Shown: piece after piece, positions 7,619-16,344 of the stretch
Layout: each line of letters starts with the position of its first letter
How positions within the stretch are numbered: position 1 is the stretch's first letter
Assembly (NCBI RefSeq): GCF_036173105.1
Contig: NZ_CP108053.1
Span: 2,480,001-2,544,000, forward strand
Direction of reading: 5' to 3'
DNA: 64,000 nucleotides
From: Streptomyces sp. NBC_00287
GTDB lineage: Bacteria > Actinomycetota > Actinomycetes > Streptomycetales > Streptomycetaceae
Program-made: the position numbers and the translations under genes
The notes under the pieces: generated by a model
Databases searched by the model: none
Told to the model about the DNA's origin: nothing
The model's input: the letters and a program-made list of their open reading frames with translations, nothing else

Positions 7619-8758
7619 ATGGATCTCACGTTCACCGAGGAAGAGACGGCGCTGCGCGCGGAGGCACGGGCCTGGCTGCACGCGCATGTGCCGGCCGATC
7701 CGCTGCCGTCCCTGGAGACGGAGGAGGGCTTCGCGGCGCACCGCGCGTGGGAGGCCGAATTGGCCGGGGACCGCTGGTCGGTGGTCAACTGGCCGAGGGA
7801 GTACGGCGGTCGGGGGGCCTCCCTCATCCAGTGGCTGCTGTTCGAGGAGGAGTACTACGCGGCGGGTGCGCCGGGCCGGGTCGGCCAGAATGGTATCCAT
7901 CTGCTCGCTCCGACCCTGTTCGACTACGGCACCGAGGAACAGCGCGCGCGGGTGCTGCCGCCGATGGCCTCCGGAGAGGTGGTGTGGGCGCAGGCCTGGT
8001 CGGAGCCGGAGGCGGGGTCGGATCTGGCGTCCCTGCGATCGAGGGCCACGCGCACGCGTGGCGGCTGGCTGCTGTCCGGTCAGAAGACCTGGTCGTCCCG
8101 GGCCGCCTTCGCGGACCGCGCGTTCGGCCTGTTCCGCAGCGAACCGGACACCGAGAAGCCCTACCAGGGGCTGACATACCTGATGTTCGACCTGCACGCA
8201 CCCGGCGTCACGGTCCGCCCGATCCGCCGACTGGACGCGAAACCCGCCTTCGCCGAACTGTTCCTGGACGAGGTGTTCGTGCCGGACGAGGACATGATCG
8301 GCGAGCCGGGGCAGGGCTGGCGGATCGCGATGTCGACGGCAGGGAACGAACGGGGGCTGATGCTGCGTTCGCCGGGACGGTTCCTGGCGAGCGCGGAGCG
8401 ACTGCGTCGGCTGTGGGCCGAAAAGGGCAGCCCGGAAAGCACAAAGGCCCACGTCGCCGACGCCCTCATCGGCGCCCGCGCCTACCAGCTCTTCACCTAC
8501 GCCGCCGCCTCCCGCTTCCTCGACGGCGAGCGGATCGGCCCCGAGTCCAGCCTGAACAAGGTCTTCTGGTCGCAGTACGACATCGCACTGCACGAGACGG
8601 CGCTCGATCTCCTCGGGGAGGAGGGCGAGTTGGCGGACACGGACTGGGCCGAGCGCTATGTCTTCGCCCTCGCGGGTCCGATCTACGCCGGTACGAACGA
8701 GATCCAGCGGGACATCATCGCCGAACGGCTGCTGGGCCTGCCGAAGGGACGGCGCTGA
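7619..8758 (+). CDS. fadE30: FadE30-like acyl-CoA dehydrogenase (large subunit type)
   Basis: A 379-residue acyl-CoA dehydrogenase. N-terminal helical domain, then WAQAWSEPEAGSDLASL (FAD and substrate binding) near residue 130, GQKTWSS, and the C-terminal signature YAGTNEIQRDIIAERLLGLP. Size and position next to kstR2/ipdF match FadE30 (Rv3560c), which dehydrogenates 5-OH-HIP-CoA. Start chosen at ATG 10-15 bases after GGGAAGGAG. The stop overlaps the next gene by TGATG, so the two dehydrogenase subunits are made together. In steroid-degrading actinobacteria such pairs often form alpha2beta2 heterotetramers. Confidence 0.85.
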   Translation: MDLTFTEEETALRAEARAWLHAHVPADPLPSLETEEGFAAHRAWEAELAGDRWSVVNWPREYGGRGASLIQWLLFEEEYYAAGAPGRVGQNGIHLLAPTLFDYGTEEQRARVLPPMASGEVVWAQAWSEPEAGSDLASLRSRATRTRGGWLLSGQKTWSSRAAFADRAFGLFRSEPDTEKPYQGLTYLMFDLHAPGVTVRPIRRLDAKPAFAELFLDEVFVPDEDMIGEPGQGWRIAMSTAGNERGLMLRSPGRFLASAERLRRLWAEKGSPESTKAHVADALIGARAYQLFTYAAASRFLDGERIGPESSLNKVFWSQYDIALHETALDLLGEEGELADTDWAERYVFALAGPIYAGTNEIQRDIIAERLLGLPKGRR

Positions 8759-9693
8759 TGCGGTTCCTGCTCGACATCGAACAGCGGGCGTTCAGAGACT
8801 CCCTGGACGCGATGCTGGGCGCCGCGGACACTCCGGCCGTCGTACGGGACTGGAGCCGGGGCGAGCACGCGCGCGGGCGTGCGCTGTGGGGCCGTATCGC
8901 CGAGGCGGGGGTGTTCGGACTCGCGGTGCCGGAGGCGTACGGCGGATTCGGTCTCCGGCCTGTCGAACTCGCCCTCGCCTTCGTGGAGTTGGGCCGCCAT
9001 GCCGTCCCCGGCCCGCTCGTCGAGACCGTCACGGCGGCCGTCCTGCTCATGGAGCCCAAGGAGCTGGTCTCCGGCGAGACCATGGCGACGGTGGCCTACG
9101 GCAGCCCCTACGCCCTCGACGGCGACGCGGCCACCGTCCGCCTCACCCTCACCCCCGACGGCCTGTTCCGCTCCCCCGGACACGGCCCCGTGCGCCCGTC
9201 GATCGATCCCGCTCGCCGCCTCACCGCCCTGGAGAAAGGGGAACTCCTCACCTCCGCCCCGCCCATCGAACGCGCCCTGGCCCTGGCCCGTCTCACCACC
9301 GCCGCCCAAGCGCTCGGCGTAGGGCTGACCCTGCTCGACAAGACCGTCGCCCACGTCAAGCAGCGCACTCAGTTCGGCGCCCCCATAGGCTCGTTCCAAG
9401 CCGTCAAGCATCAACTCGCCGACGCGAAGATCGCCCTGGAGTTCGCCCGCCCCCTCGTCCTCGGCGCCGCCCTCACTCTGGCCCCTGAGGACATCGCCGC
9501 CGCCAAGGTGGCGGCCTGTGAGGCGGCGTACGCCACCGCGCGTACCGCACTCCAACTGCACGGCGCGATCGGCTACACGGCGGAGTGCGATCTGTCGCTC
9601 TGGCTGACCAAGGCCCGTGCCCTGCGCACCGCCTGGGGCGGCCCGGACGAGTGCCGGGCCGTTGTGCTCAGTGGTGGTGATCGCCGCTGGTGA
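8758..9693 (+). CDS. Short acyl-CoA dehydrogenase subunit (FadE32/FadE33 type)
   Basis: A 311-residue acyl-CoA dehydrogenase, much shorter than the usual ~380. The middle beta domain is reduced, but the N-terminal helices (VPEAYGGFGLRPVELALAFV) and the C-terminal bundle (RTQFGAPIGSFQAVKHQLAD, LQLHGAIGYT) are clear. This is the shape of the small partner in heteromeric steroid acyl-CoA dehydrogenases such as FadE32 and FadE33 of M. tuberculosis. It is translationally coupled to the preceding large subunit. Its 3' end overlaps the convergent qcrB by 26 bp. The precise orthologue cannot be decided by eye. Confidence 0.8.
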   Translation: MRFLLDIEQRAFRDSLDAMLGAADTPAVVRDWSRGEHARGRALWGRIAEAGVFGLAVPEAYGGFGLRPVELALAFVELGRHAVPGPLVETVTAAVLLMEPKELVSGETMATVAYGSPYALDGDAATVRLTLTPDGLFRSPGHGPVRPSIDPARRLTALEKGELLTSAPPIERALALARLTTAAQALGVGLTLLDKTVAHVKQRTQFGAPIGSFQAVKHQLADAKIALEFARPLVLGAALTLAPEDIAAAKVAACEAAYATARTALQLHGAIGYTAECDLSLWLTKARALRTAWGGPDECRAVVLSGGDRRW

Positions 9694-11323
9694 GCTCTCG
9701 GTACTCCTCGGCCGTCGGCTTCGGGATCTGGGTGTCGGGCCCGAACATGGCCCGGGACAGCCGGGCCCGCAGCCGCTCCGAATGCTTCACCCGGCGCCGC
9801 ACACCGCCCGCGTCGACGACCGGACCGAGCTCGTACGGCGGGTTCTGCTCGTGCTGGGTGAGCGTGAACAGCTCCATCTGCGTGATGGGTTCGTGGACCT
9901 CGGTGAACTCGCCGTTGTGCTGCCGTTTGATGGTGCCGGTCTCCCTGCCGTGCAGCACCTTGTTCCGGTCGCGGTGCTGGAGACCGATACAGATCCGCTT
10001 GGTGATGCTGAACGCGACGACCGGCACCACGAAGGCGGCGATCCGTACGAACCACGTGATGTCGTTGATGGACAGATGCAGATGCGTGGCCACGATGTCG
10101 TTGCCGCCGCCGATCAGCAGCACCATGTACAGGCTGAGCCAGGCCACGCCGAGTCCGGTGCGCACGGGTACGTTGCGCGGCCGGTCCAGGATGTGGTGCT
10201 CGCGCTTGTCGCCGGTGATCCACGCCTCGATGAAGGGATACACGCCGATGGCGAGCATGACCAGCGGGAACAGCGAGAAGGGAATGAACACGCCCAGCAC
10301 CAGGGTGTGACCCCAGGCGTTGATCTCCCATCCCGGCATCACCCGGATCAGCCCCTCGGAGAAGCCCAGGTACCAGTCGGGTTGCGCACCGGTGGTCACC
10401 AGGTCCGGGCGGTACGGCCCGAAGGCCCATACGGGATTGATGCTGGCGATGCCGCCCAGGAGGGTCAGCACCCCGAACACAAGGAAGAAGAAGCCGCCCG
10501 CCTTGGCCATGTAGACCGGCAGCAGGGGCATGCCGACCACCGACTTGTTGTCCCTGCCGGGCCCCGGATACTGCGTGTGCTTGTGGTAGAAGACCAGCGT
10601 CAGATGGACGACGACCAGCCCCAGCATGATCCCGGGCAGCAGCAGGACGTGGATCGGGTAAAGCCTCGAGATGATGTCATGGCCCGGGAACTCCCCGCCG
10701 AAGAGGAAGAACGCCAGATACGTCCCGACGATCGGGACGGACAGGATCGCGCCCTGGGCGAAGCGGAGGCCGGTGCCGGACAGCAGGTCGTCGGGGAGTG
10801 AGTAGCCGGTCAGGCCGGTGATGATGGCGAGCATCAGCAGCGTCCAGCCGAACACCCAGTTGAGTTCGCGCGGCTTGCGGAACGCGCCGGTGAAGAACAC
10901 CCGCATCATGTGCACGAACATGCCGGCGACGAAGACCAGCGCCGCCCAGTGGTGGATCTGCCGGACCAGCAGCCCGCCGCGCACATCGAAGCTGATGTCG
11001 AGGGTGGACTCGTAGGCCCTGGTCATGAGGACGCCGTTGAGGGGCTCGTAGGAGCCGTGGTAGACGACCTCGACGCCGCTCGGCTCGAAGAACAGGGTGA
11101 GATAGACGCCTGTGAGGATCAGGACGATGAAGCTGTAGAGGGCGATCTCGCCCAGCAGGAAGGACGGGTGGTCCGGGAAGAGCTTGCGCATGTTGGCCTT
11201 GGCCAGCCCGTAGAGCCCGAGCCGCCCGTCGGCCCAGTCGGCGAGCTTCTCGCCCTTGCCGGGAGCCTTCCTGCGGGAGCGGGCGGGCCGGGCCGCCGCG
11301 TCCACCGATCGTGCGCCGTCCAT
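9668..11323 (-). CDS. qcrB: Orphan cytochrome b subunit of an actinobacterial cytochrome bc complex (QcrB paralogue)
   Basis: A 551-residue integral membrane protein of the QcrB family. The cytosolic N-terminus (about 50 residues) is basic and about eight transmembrane segments follow. Haem-ligand histidines are His124/125, His138, His225 and His240, and the quinol-site motif is PDWY (residues 315-318), the actinobacterial form of PEWY. The C-terminal extension past the last helix is typical of the actinobacterial menaquinol:cytochrome c reductase. Normally qcrB follows qcrC-qcrA and a cytochrome oxidase gene, but here neither flank carries them. It starts at ATG behind GGGGAGG. The tail ends in DHHH. 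Probably a duplicate rather than the housekeeping copy. Confidence 0.9.
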   Translation of the reverse strand: MDGARSVDAAARPARSRRKAPGKGEKLADWADGRLGLYGLAKANMRKLFPDHPSFLLGEIALYSFIVLILTGVYLTLFFEPSGVEVVYHGSYEPLNGVLMTRAYESTLDISFDVRGGLLVRQIHHWAALVFVAGMFVHMMRVFFTGAFRKPRELNWVFGWTLLMLAIITGLTGYSLPDDLLSGTGLRFAQGAILSVPIVGTYLAFFLFGGEFPGHDIISRLYPIHVLLLPGIMLGLVVVHLTLVFYHKHTQYPGPGRDNKSVVGMPLLPVYMAKAGGFFFLVFGVLTLLGGIASINPVWAFGPYRPDLVTTGAQPDWYLGFSEGLIRVMPGWEINAWGHTLVLGVFIPFSLFPLVMLAIGVYPFIEAWITGDKREHHILDRPRNVPVRTGLGVAWLSLYMVLLIGGGNDIVATHLHLSINDITWFVRIAAFVVPVVAFSITKRICIGLQHRDRNKVLHGRETGTIKRQHNGEFTEVHEPITQMELFTLTQHEQNPPYELGPVVDAGGVRRRVKHSERLRARLSRAMFGPDTQIPKPTAEEYRELTSGDHHH

Positions 11324-11427
11324 GCGTCGTCGCCTCCCCGTCGGATCTCACTCAGCGTGGCACGGCGGTCAGGGCTGGGCCATAGGTGCGAGCAGACGGG
11401 TGAGCGTTTCGGTCACCGAGGAGCGGT

Positions 11428-12156
11428 TCAAGCGCGCGGCGCGACGATCCCCTGCGCCCGCGCCGCCACCAGCCACTTCGGGAACTCCGCCACCAGGCGG
11501 TCGTAGAGCTCCGCGTCGGAGACCTTGCGCGGGTCCGAACCCGCGTGGAAGAAACCGGCGTTGTCGACGACCCGCTTGTCCGGCACGGACAGCTCGTCCA
11601 GCTTGCGCAGATAGTCGAACTGCTTGCTGGAGGCGTCCCCGAAGCCGATGAACTGCCAGAACAGCGGCAGCCGGGCCGCCTTGCACAGATACCGTTCCGC
11701 GGCGAGCTTGTTGATCGGGCCGCCGTCCGTCTGGAAGACCACGAGGGCGGGTTCGCGGGAGCCGCTGTCGAGGTAGTGGTCGATGACCGCGTCCATGGCG
11801 AGGTGGTAGCTGGTCTTGCCCATGTGCCCGAGCCCGGCCACGATCCGCTCGATCCGCCCCTGGTGGTCGGCGAGGGCGATATCGGTCTCGGCGTCGACGT
11901 CCGTGGAGAAGAACACCACCGGCACCCGGCCGTCGTCGTCGAGATGCGCGGAGAGCCCGAGCACCCGGTCGGCGAGCGCCTGCACACTGCCGTCCTTGTA
12001 GTACGGCTTCATCGAACCGGAGTAGTCGACCACCAGATAGACCGCGGCCCGCAGTCCGTCGAGACCGTGCTTGGTGAGTGACACCCCGGCGCTCTTGTAC
12101 AGGCTGACCAGCGCGGGCGCGGTCTCCTCCACCTTGCTGAGACTGATCGCCGCCAT
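11428..12156 (-). CDS. VWA-domain protein (TerF/tellurium-resistance type)
   Basis: A 242-residue soluble protein consisting almost wholly of a von Willebrand factor A domain. The metal-ion-dependent adhesion site is intact: VDYSGSM with Asp44-Ser46-Ser48, a Thr/Ser near GHMGKTSYHLAMDAV, and an Asp in FQTDGG. Such VWA proteins occur beside TerD/TerZ proteins in actinobacteria and are thought to bind metal or protein partners. No Ter gene lies in this window. ATG start behind GGGGGAG. It is separated from qcrB by about 100 bp and divergent from the rhomboid gene. Cellular role unknown. Confidence 0.8.
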   Translation of the reverse strand: MAAISLSKVEETAPALVSLYKSAGVSLTKHGLDGLRAAVYLVVDYSGSMKPYYKDGSVQALADRVLGLSAHLDDDGRVPVVFFSTDVDAETDIALADHQGRIERIVAGLGHMGKTSYHLAMDAVIDHYLDSGSREPALVVFQTDGGPINKLAAERYLCKAARLPLFWQFIGFGDASSKQFDYLRKLDELSVPDKRVVDNAGFFHAGSDPRKVSDAELYDRLVAEFPKWLVAARAQGIVAPRA

Positions 12157-12302
12157 TCGGCTCCCCCTTGACTCGACCGACTGGCTGCCGAGATTACGTC
12201 ACACCTGACCCGCCTCTCTCGGCATCCACAGGCGTTCGCTATTTTGTTCGCCGCCGTCCCCACCGGCTCACCGACCGCCCCATTGCCTTTCGAGGAGCCG
12301 GC

Positions 12303-13214
12303 TTGGAACCCGAGTCCACCGTCACGACCTGCTACCGCCATCCCGCGGTGGAGTCGTACGTCCGCTGCACCCGCTGCGAGCGGTACATCTGCCCGGACTG
12401 CATGCGCGACGCGGCCGTCGGCCACCAGTGCGTCGAGTGCGTACGGGAGGGCGCGAAGTCGATGCGGCAGGCACGCACGGTCGTCGGCGGCCGGATCTCA
12501 CGGACGCCGGTGGTGACGTATGCCCTGATCGCACTCAACGCGCTGGCGTATCTGGCCGAGGTGGTGCGGCCCGAGATCGTCGAGCGGTTCTCCCTGGTCG
12601 GGGCCCGGCTGCTGGGGCCGGACGGCGCTTATTACGTGTACCAGTCCGGGTATCCGGCCGGCTACGAGGCCGAGGGGCTGGTCGCCGGGGAGTGGGAGCG
12701 GCTGATCACCAGCGCGTTTCTGCATCTGGAGCCGACCGAGGGCACGTTCGGGCTGCTGCATGTGGTGATGAACATGTTCTCGCTGTGGACGCTCGGCCGG
12801 GTGGTGGAGCCCATGCTCGGGCGCTGGCGCTATCTGGCGCTGTACCTCCTCTCCGCGCTCGGCGGTTCGGTCTTCGCCCTGCTGCTGGACGACCCCGGGT
12901 ACTCCACGCTGGGCGCCTCCGGCGCGATCTTCGGTCTGGGCGCCGCGTACTACGTCGTGGCCCGCCGGATCGGCGCCGACATGCGCGCCGTCAACCGCTT
13001 CATCGGCTTCCTGCTCCTCTGGCTCCTGGTCTCCGCGGGCCTGACGTCCTGGCAGGGCCACCTCGGCGGCCTCCTCACCGGCGGGCTGGTGGCGCTGGCG
13101 TACGCCTATGTGCCGCGCGGGCCGCGCCGGACCCTGATCCAGACGGTGGCCTGCGTGGCGGTGCTGGCGCTGTTGGTGCTGGTGGCCGTGGTCCGGGTCG
13201 CGGGCCTCGAGTAG
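12303..13214 (+). CDS. Rhomboid intramembrane serine protease with N-terminal zinc finger
   Basis: A 303-residue membrane protease. The first about 50 residues form a B-box-like zinc finger (Cys10, His13, Cys22, Cys25, Cys30, Cys33, His41, Cys43, Cys46). A six- to seven-helix rhomboid domain follows, with HVVMNMFSLW, the catalytic Ser206 in GASGAIFGLG and the catalytic His253 in QGHLGGLLTG. The start is probably TTG behind GAGGAG, because the reading frame upstream has no homology and the zinc finger begins right after it. Streptomycetes have several such zinc-finger rhomboids. Substrate unknown. It stands alone, convergent with the glycosidase-like lipoprotein gene only 17 bp away. Confidence 0.88.
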   Translation: MEPESTVTTCYRHPAVESYVRCTRCERYICPDCMRDAAVGHQCVECVREGAKSMRQARTVVGGRISRTPVVTYALIALNALAYLAEVVRPEIVERFSLVGARLLGPDGAYYVYQSGYPAGYEAEGLVAGEWERLITSAFLHLEPTEGTFGLLHVVMNMFSLWTLGRVVEPMLGRWRYLALYLLSALGGSVFALLLDDPGYSTLGASGAIFGLGAAYYVVARRIGADMRAVNRFIGFLLLWLLVSAGLTSWQGHLGGLLTGGLVALAYAYVPRGPRRTLIQTVACVAVLALLVLVAVVRVAGLE

Positions 13215-13231
13215 GCCTCGCTGAGCGGGCA

Positions 13232-14233
13232 TCAAGTACCCCACTTCTCCCGCAGCACCTCCTCCGCCGGCTTCCCGTGCGGCGTGTACGCCAGCCTCGC
13301 CGGTGTCTCCGCGCTGTCCGGCCAGTCGTCCCACATCCACCAGCAGACGCCGGCCCACCAGCGGCGGCCGGTGAAGGTGTCCAGCAACGCCCGGTAGGCG
13401 GCGGCCTGTTCGGCGTCGCCCGGGCGGGTGCTGACCGTCCAGTCGTACGGGGCTGTAGTCGTCCCGCGCTGGCTGACGTAACCCGCCTCGGTGAACAGGA
13501 TGCGGCGGCCCTGCTCGCGGGAGTAGGCGGCGAGCCGTTCGCCGATCGGCTCCCAGGCCTTGCGGAGCCGGTCGCCGGACTGGGTCGGGCGTTTCGAGAG
13601 CGGCCAGTACGCGTCGATGCCGATCAGGTCGAGCTGCTTCCAGAAGCCCACCTTCCGGTACTCGTCGTAGTTCGCGGCGTACGTGAGCGTCCCGTCGTAG
13701 CGCTCGCGCACCGCGTCGACGACCTCGCTCCATTCCGTGCGATGCCCGGAGACGCCCGCGAGTTCGGTGCCGACGGCGAACTGCTCGGCGTCCGTCGCCG
13801 CGGCGAGGTCGGCGTAGTGGGTGATGAAGCGCCGGTACGAGGTGAACCATGCGGCGCGGTCGCGGGGGCGGATCTCGGCGCGGTCACCGTCGCCGGGCAG
13901 ATCGACATGGGGTTTGATCATCACCTTCAGGCCGTGCGCGTGCGCCCGCCGCACGATTCGCCTCAGGCCCGCGTCGCTCGCCGTCTCCTCGGTGGGCCGC
14001 AGCACCGAGTCGCTCCTGCGCTGCTGGTACCAGGTGGGGGTGAAGGTGACCCAGCCCGCCCCGGTGGCCCTGATGTCCCGCAGATAGCGGTCGGCGGCGG
14101 GGCTGTCGTAGTCGGTGCGGTACCAGGAGGGCAGGGTGATGCCCCGGATCACGGGCGCCTCCTCGCGCTCCGGTGTACAGCCGCCGACGGCGAGGAGGAC
14201 CGCCGTCAGTGCGACGGCGGTCCTCCCCCTCAC
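13232..14233 (-). CDS. Secreted GH113-like glycoside hydrolase lipoprotein
   Basis: A 333-residue exported protein. The N-terminal signal ends in the lipobox LAVGGC (lipidated Cys19). The remainder reads as a TIM barrel of the GH113 / GTA-like type: RGITLPSW, TPTWYQQ, IKPHVDLP, a candidate acid/base Glu157 in VGTELAG and a candidate nucleophile Glu249 in LFTEAG. It lies 7 bp after the DUF2334 deacetylase stop, so the two are one transcript. Such a hydrolase beside a polysaccharide synthase may trim or release the polymer. GTG start. The fold call is confident; the sugar specificity (mannan in characterised GH113 members) is not settled by sequence. Confidence 0.75.
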   Translation of the reverse strand: MRGRTAVALTAVLLAVGGCTPEREEAPVIRGITLPSWYRTDYDSPAADRYLRDIRATGAGWVTFTPTWYQQRRSDSVLRPTEETASDAGLRRIVRRAHAHGLKVMIKPHVDLPGDGDRAEIRPRDRAAWFTSYRRFITHYADLAAATDAEQFAVGTELAGVSGHRTEWSEVVDAVRERYDGTLTYAANYDEYRKVGFWKQLDLIGIDAYWPLSKRPTQSGDRLRKAWEPIGERLAAYSREQGRRILFTEAGYVSQRGTTTAPYDWTVSTRPGDAEQAAAYRALLDTFTGRRWWAGVCWWMWDDWPDSAETPARLAYTPHGKPAEEVLREKWGT

Positions 14234-14240
14234 TGCGGCC

Positions 14241-16112
14241 TCACAGGCTCGCGGGGCTGACGAAGGTGTAGCCCAGGGCCTTGATGCCCTCCACCGTCTC
14301 CCGCAACGGCTGGACCGGGAAGTACGGGTGGTAGAAGAAGCTGGCGAAGCCGTCCCGTACCGCGAGATTGGCCTTGGCCGAGGCGATCAGATCGGCCGGC
14401 AGGCGTGGCGGATGATTGTTGTATTCCTCCGGCTCGTAATTCCCGATGTTTTCGGGAATCACCTTCGTCCCGTACACATCACGCACCACATACGGGAAGA
14501 ACTGCCCGATGAAACGGTTCGGATCCGAGGAGACCCCGCTGAGGGTTCCGGCGAAATACAGTGAACGTTCGAGTCGGGCTGAGAAATTCGAGCTGAAGAC
14601 CTGGTAGTCGGTGGCCGAGCCCGCGTAGTGCGGGGTCGTCCACAGCGTCGGCCTCGGCAGCCCCGCCGCCGCGAACTCGGCGAGCGCGCTGTCGATCCGG
14701 CCCTGCGCCCAGGCGGCGGAGTCCCCGGGGATCGGACCGTCGTAGATCACGCTGTTCGCGGAGTCCACATGCGCCCGGTAGAACTCGAAGTCGTCGCCGC
14801 TGACGCCGTTGTAGGGGTTGGCGGCATTGCCGTACTGATGGGTGTAGCCGTGGTTCATCAGCACCGCGCCCCTGGCCAGCATGTACTTCAGCGTGTTGAC
14901 CAGCTGGGGCCGATCGGTCAGCTCGACCGTCTCCGGGACACCGTTGTTGTAGGTGCCGTTCGGATCCGTGTAGACGGGGATCACATTGATGCCGTACGGG
15001 ATCTGCTGCGCGTACAAGTAGTCGGCGATGGCCCGCAGTTCGGCCGGTTCGGAGTTGGGGCTGATGTCCTCGAGCCGTACGACCGCACGGTGCCGCTCGG
15101 CGGTGGCCGGTGCGAGGGCGTCGAAGAGCAGGTCCTCGAGGACGATGATCCGGTCGCTCTCGGAGACGTAGGCGAAGGGGATCTCGCCGATGTACGTGAG
15201 GTTGGACGAGCGGACCGCCCAGCCGAAGGTGTGTCCGTTGGAGCTGTCGAGGCCCTCGGCGAGCCGGGTGACCTGCGGATATCCGGCGCCTGTCAGGACG
15301 TTGGGGCGCAGCACCCCGCCGTCCTGCCCGGCCGGGATCTTCCGGGTGAGCGTCTGGCCCTTGTACGTCACCTGCGTGACGGTGCCGACGGAGCCGCCGT
15401 CCTCGTAGTACGACGTCGTGGGGTCCCAGCCGTACTTCTGCGAGAACTGGGTGATACCCACGGCGTTGGCCATGTTCCAGATGTTGGCGCCCATCCAGGT
15501 CACGGGCTTGGTGGTGGTCAGCGCGTCCTGGTAGAAGGCGGCCGGGACCGCGTCCGGGACATCGCAGCAGTAGTAGGTCGACCCGATGTAGATCGTGGCC
15601 GTGTACGACTCGACCAGGCCCGCGGTGTACTGCGAGACCGGCTTCGCCGTGACGGTGCCGAAGTGCCCGGCCAGGTTGGCCGTGGCCATGGCGTACAGCT
15701 CGCCGAGGTGCCCGTAGGGACCTGCGGTGTCGTAGAGGACGAGGGTGGTCGGTTCGGCGGCGGGGCCGACCTCGGCCGGGGAGATCAGCTCCGCCTGGCG
15801 GCTCACGGCGGAGGCGAGTGCGGATGCGGTGGCGCTCGCCGGGGTGACGGCGGCGGCCGGTTCGGACGCGCGCGCCCGGTCGTGGCGCGCCCTGTCGGCC
15901 TTGAGCTGGGCCTTCGCCCAGGACTTGAGATCGACCCGGTTGAGTCCGGACCGGGTTCCGTTCGATTCGCCGTGGTGCCGGTCCGGGTTGCCGGCCGCGG
16001 TGGCTCCGGCGGCCAGGAAGGTGCCGCTGAACAGCGCGGCGACGAGTAACAGGACCAGAGAAAGCCTCGAAAATCCCCGTCTCCGAGGCCGGTTGAGTGG
16101 TCTCACGATCAT
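14241..16112 (-). CDS. Secreted DUF2334 polysaccharide deacetylase-like protein
   Basis: A 623-residue exported protein. The start chosen (ATG behind GGGGGG) gives a basic N-region and a hydrophobic signal segment (residues about 17-40) before AGATAAGNP. An N-terminal alpha/beta region (about 120-335) precedes the DUF2334 domain, an NodB-like deacetylase fold with Asp349 in RLEDISP and the metal-binding histidines of NHGYTH (His421, His425). Codon 22, in the signal peptide, is TTA (16047-16049), which in Streptomyces needs the bldA tRNA. It shares an AT-richer divergent promoter region with the synthase genes. It is likely to deacetylate the polymer made by the neighbouring GT2 enzyme. Confidence 0.78.
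   Translation of the reverse strand: MIVRPLNRPRRRGFSRLSLVLLLVAALFSGTFLAAGATAAGNPDRHHGESNGTRSGLNRVDLKSWAKAQLKADRARHDRARASEPAAAVTPASATASALASAVSRQAELISPAEVGPAAEPTTLVLYDTAGPYGHLGELYAMATANLAGHFGTVTAKPVSQYTAGLVESYTATIYIGSTYYCCDVPDAVPAAFYQDALTTTKPVTWMGANIWNMANAVGITQFSQKYGWDPTTSYYEDGGSVGTVTQVTYKGQTLTRKIPAGQDGGVLRPNVLTGAGYPQVTRLAEGLDSSNGHTFGWAVRSSNLTYIGEIPFAYVSESDRIIVLEDLLFDALAPATAERHRAVVRLEDISPNSEPAELRAIADYLYAQQIPYGINVIPVYTDPNGTYNNGVPETVELTDRPQLVNTLKYMLARGAVLMNHGYTHQYGNAANPYNGVSGDDFEFYRAHVDSANSVIYDGPIPGDSAAWAQGRIDSALAEFAAAGLPRPTLWTTPHYAGSATDYQVFSSNFSARLERSLYFAGTLSGVSSDPNRFIGQFFPYVVRDVYGTKVIPENIGNYEPEEYNNHPPRLPADLIASAKANLAVRDGFASFFYHPYFPVQPLRETVEGIKALGYTFVSPASL
16047..16049 (-). promoter_or_regulatory. 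TTA leucine codon (bldA-dependent translation point)
   Basis: In-frame TTA, codon 22 of the DUF2334 gene. TTA is read only by the developmentally controlled tRNA encoded by bldA in Streptomyces, so it may delay synthesis until aerial growth. Confidence 0.8.
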
Positions 16113-16120
16113 TCCCCCCA

Positions 16121-16142
16121 CTTTGCCAAGCTTTTGGCAAAG
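16121..16142. promoter_or_regulatory. Inverted repeat upstream of the deacetylase gene
   Basis: Perfect 9-bp arms CTTTGCCAA / TTGGCAAAG around GCTT, ending 9 bp before the DUF2334 start codon. A second, smaller palindrome TTCTTG-GCGAT-CAAGAA lies at 16171-16187. Either could be a repressor operator; the first could also fold in the mRNA leader and mask the ribosome binding site. The rest of the 232-bp divergent region shows no gene. Confidence 0.55.
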
Positions 16143-16344
16143 AGTTTTTCCGGCAAGAAGCCACTGATTGTTCTTGGCGATCAAGAAGGGTGTCAATGGG
16201 CCGACGGATGAATTCCTGTAGCACCAGTTGACCCCATCGGAAGATCGACCCTGCCCTTTTTCCTAATACCCTTCTGAGGCGGCCCGGCCGTCTGCTACGT
16301 TCACCATCGCGCGTTGGGGACGCGCTGTGAAATGTGGGGGGACA

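Noticed and set aside
6226..9693. Continuous frame of over 1100 codons on the plus strand across kstR2, ipdF and fadE30
   Set aside because: It is antisense or out of frame for all three well-supported genes until it enters the real dehydrogenase at 8758. The apparent length is due to scarcity of stops in GC-rich DNA.
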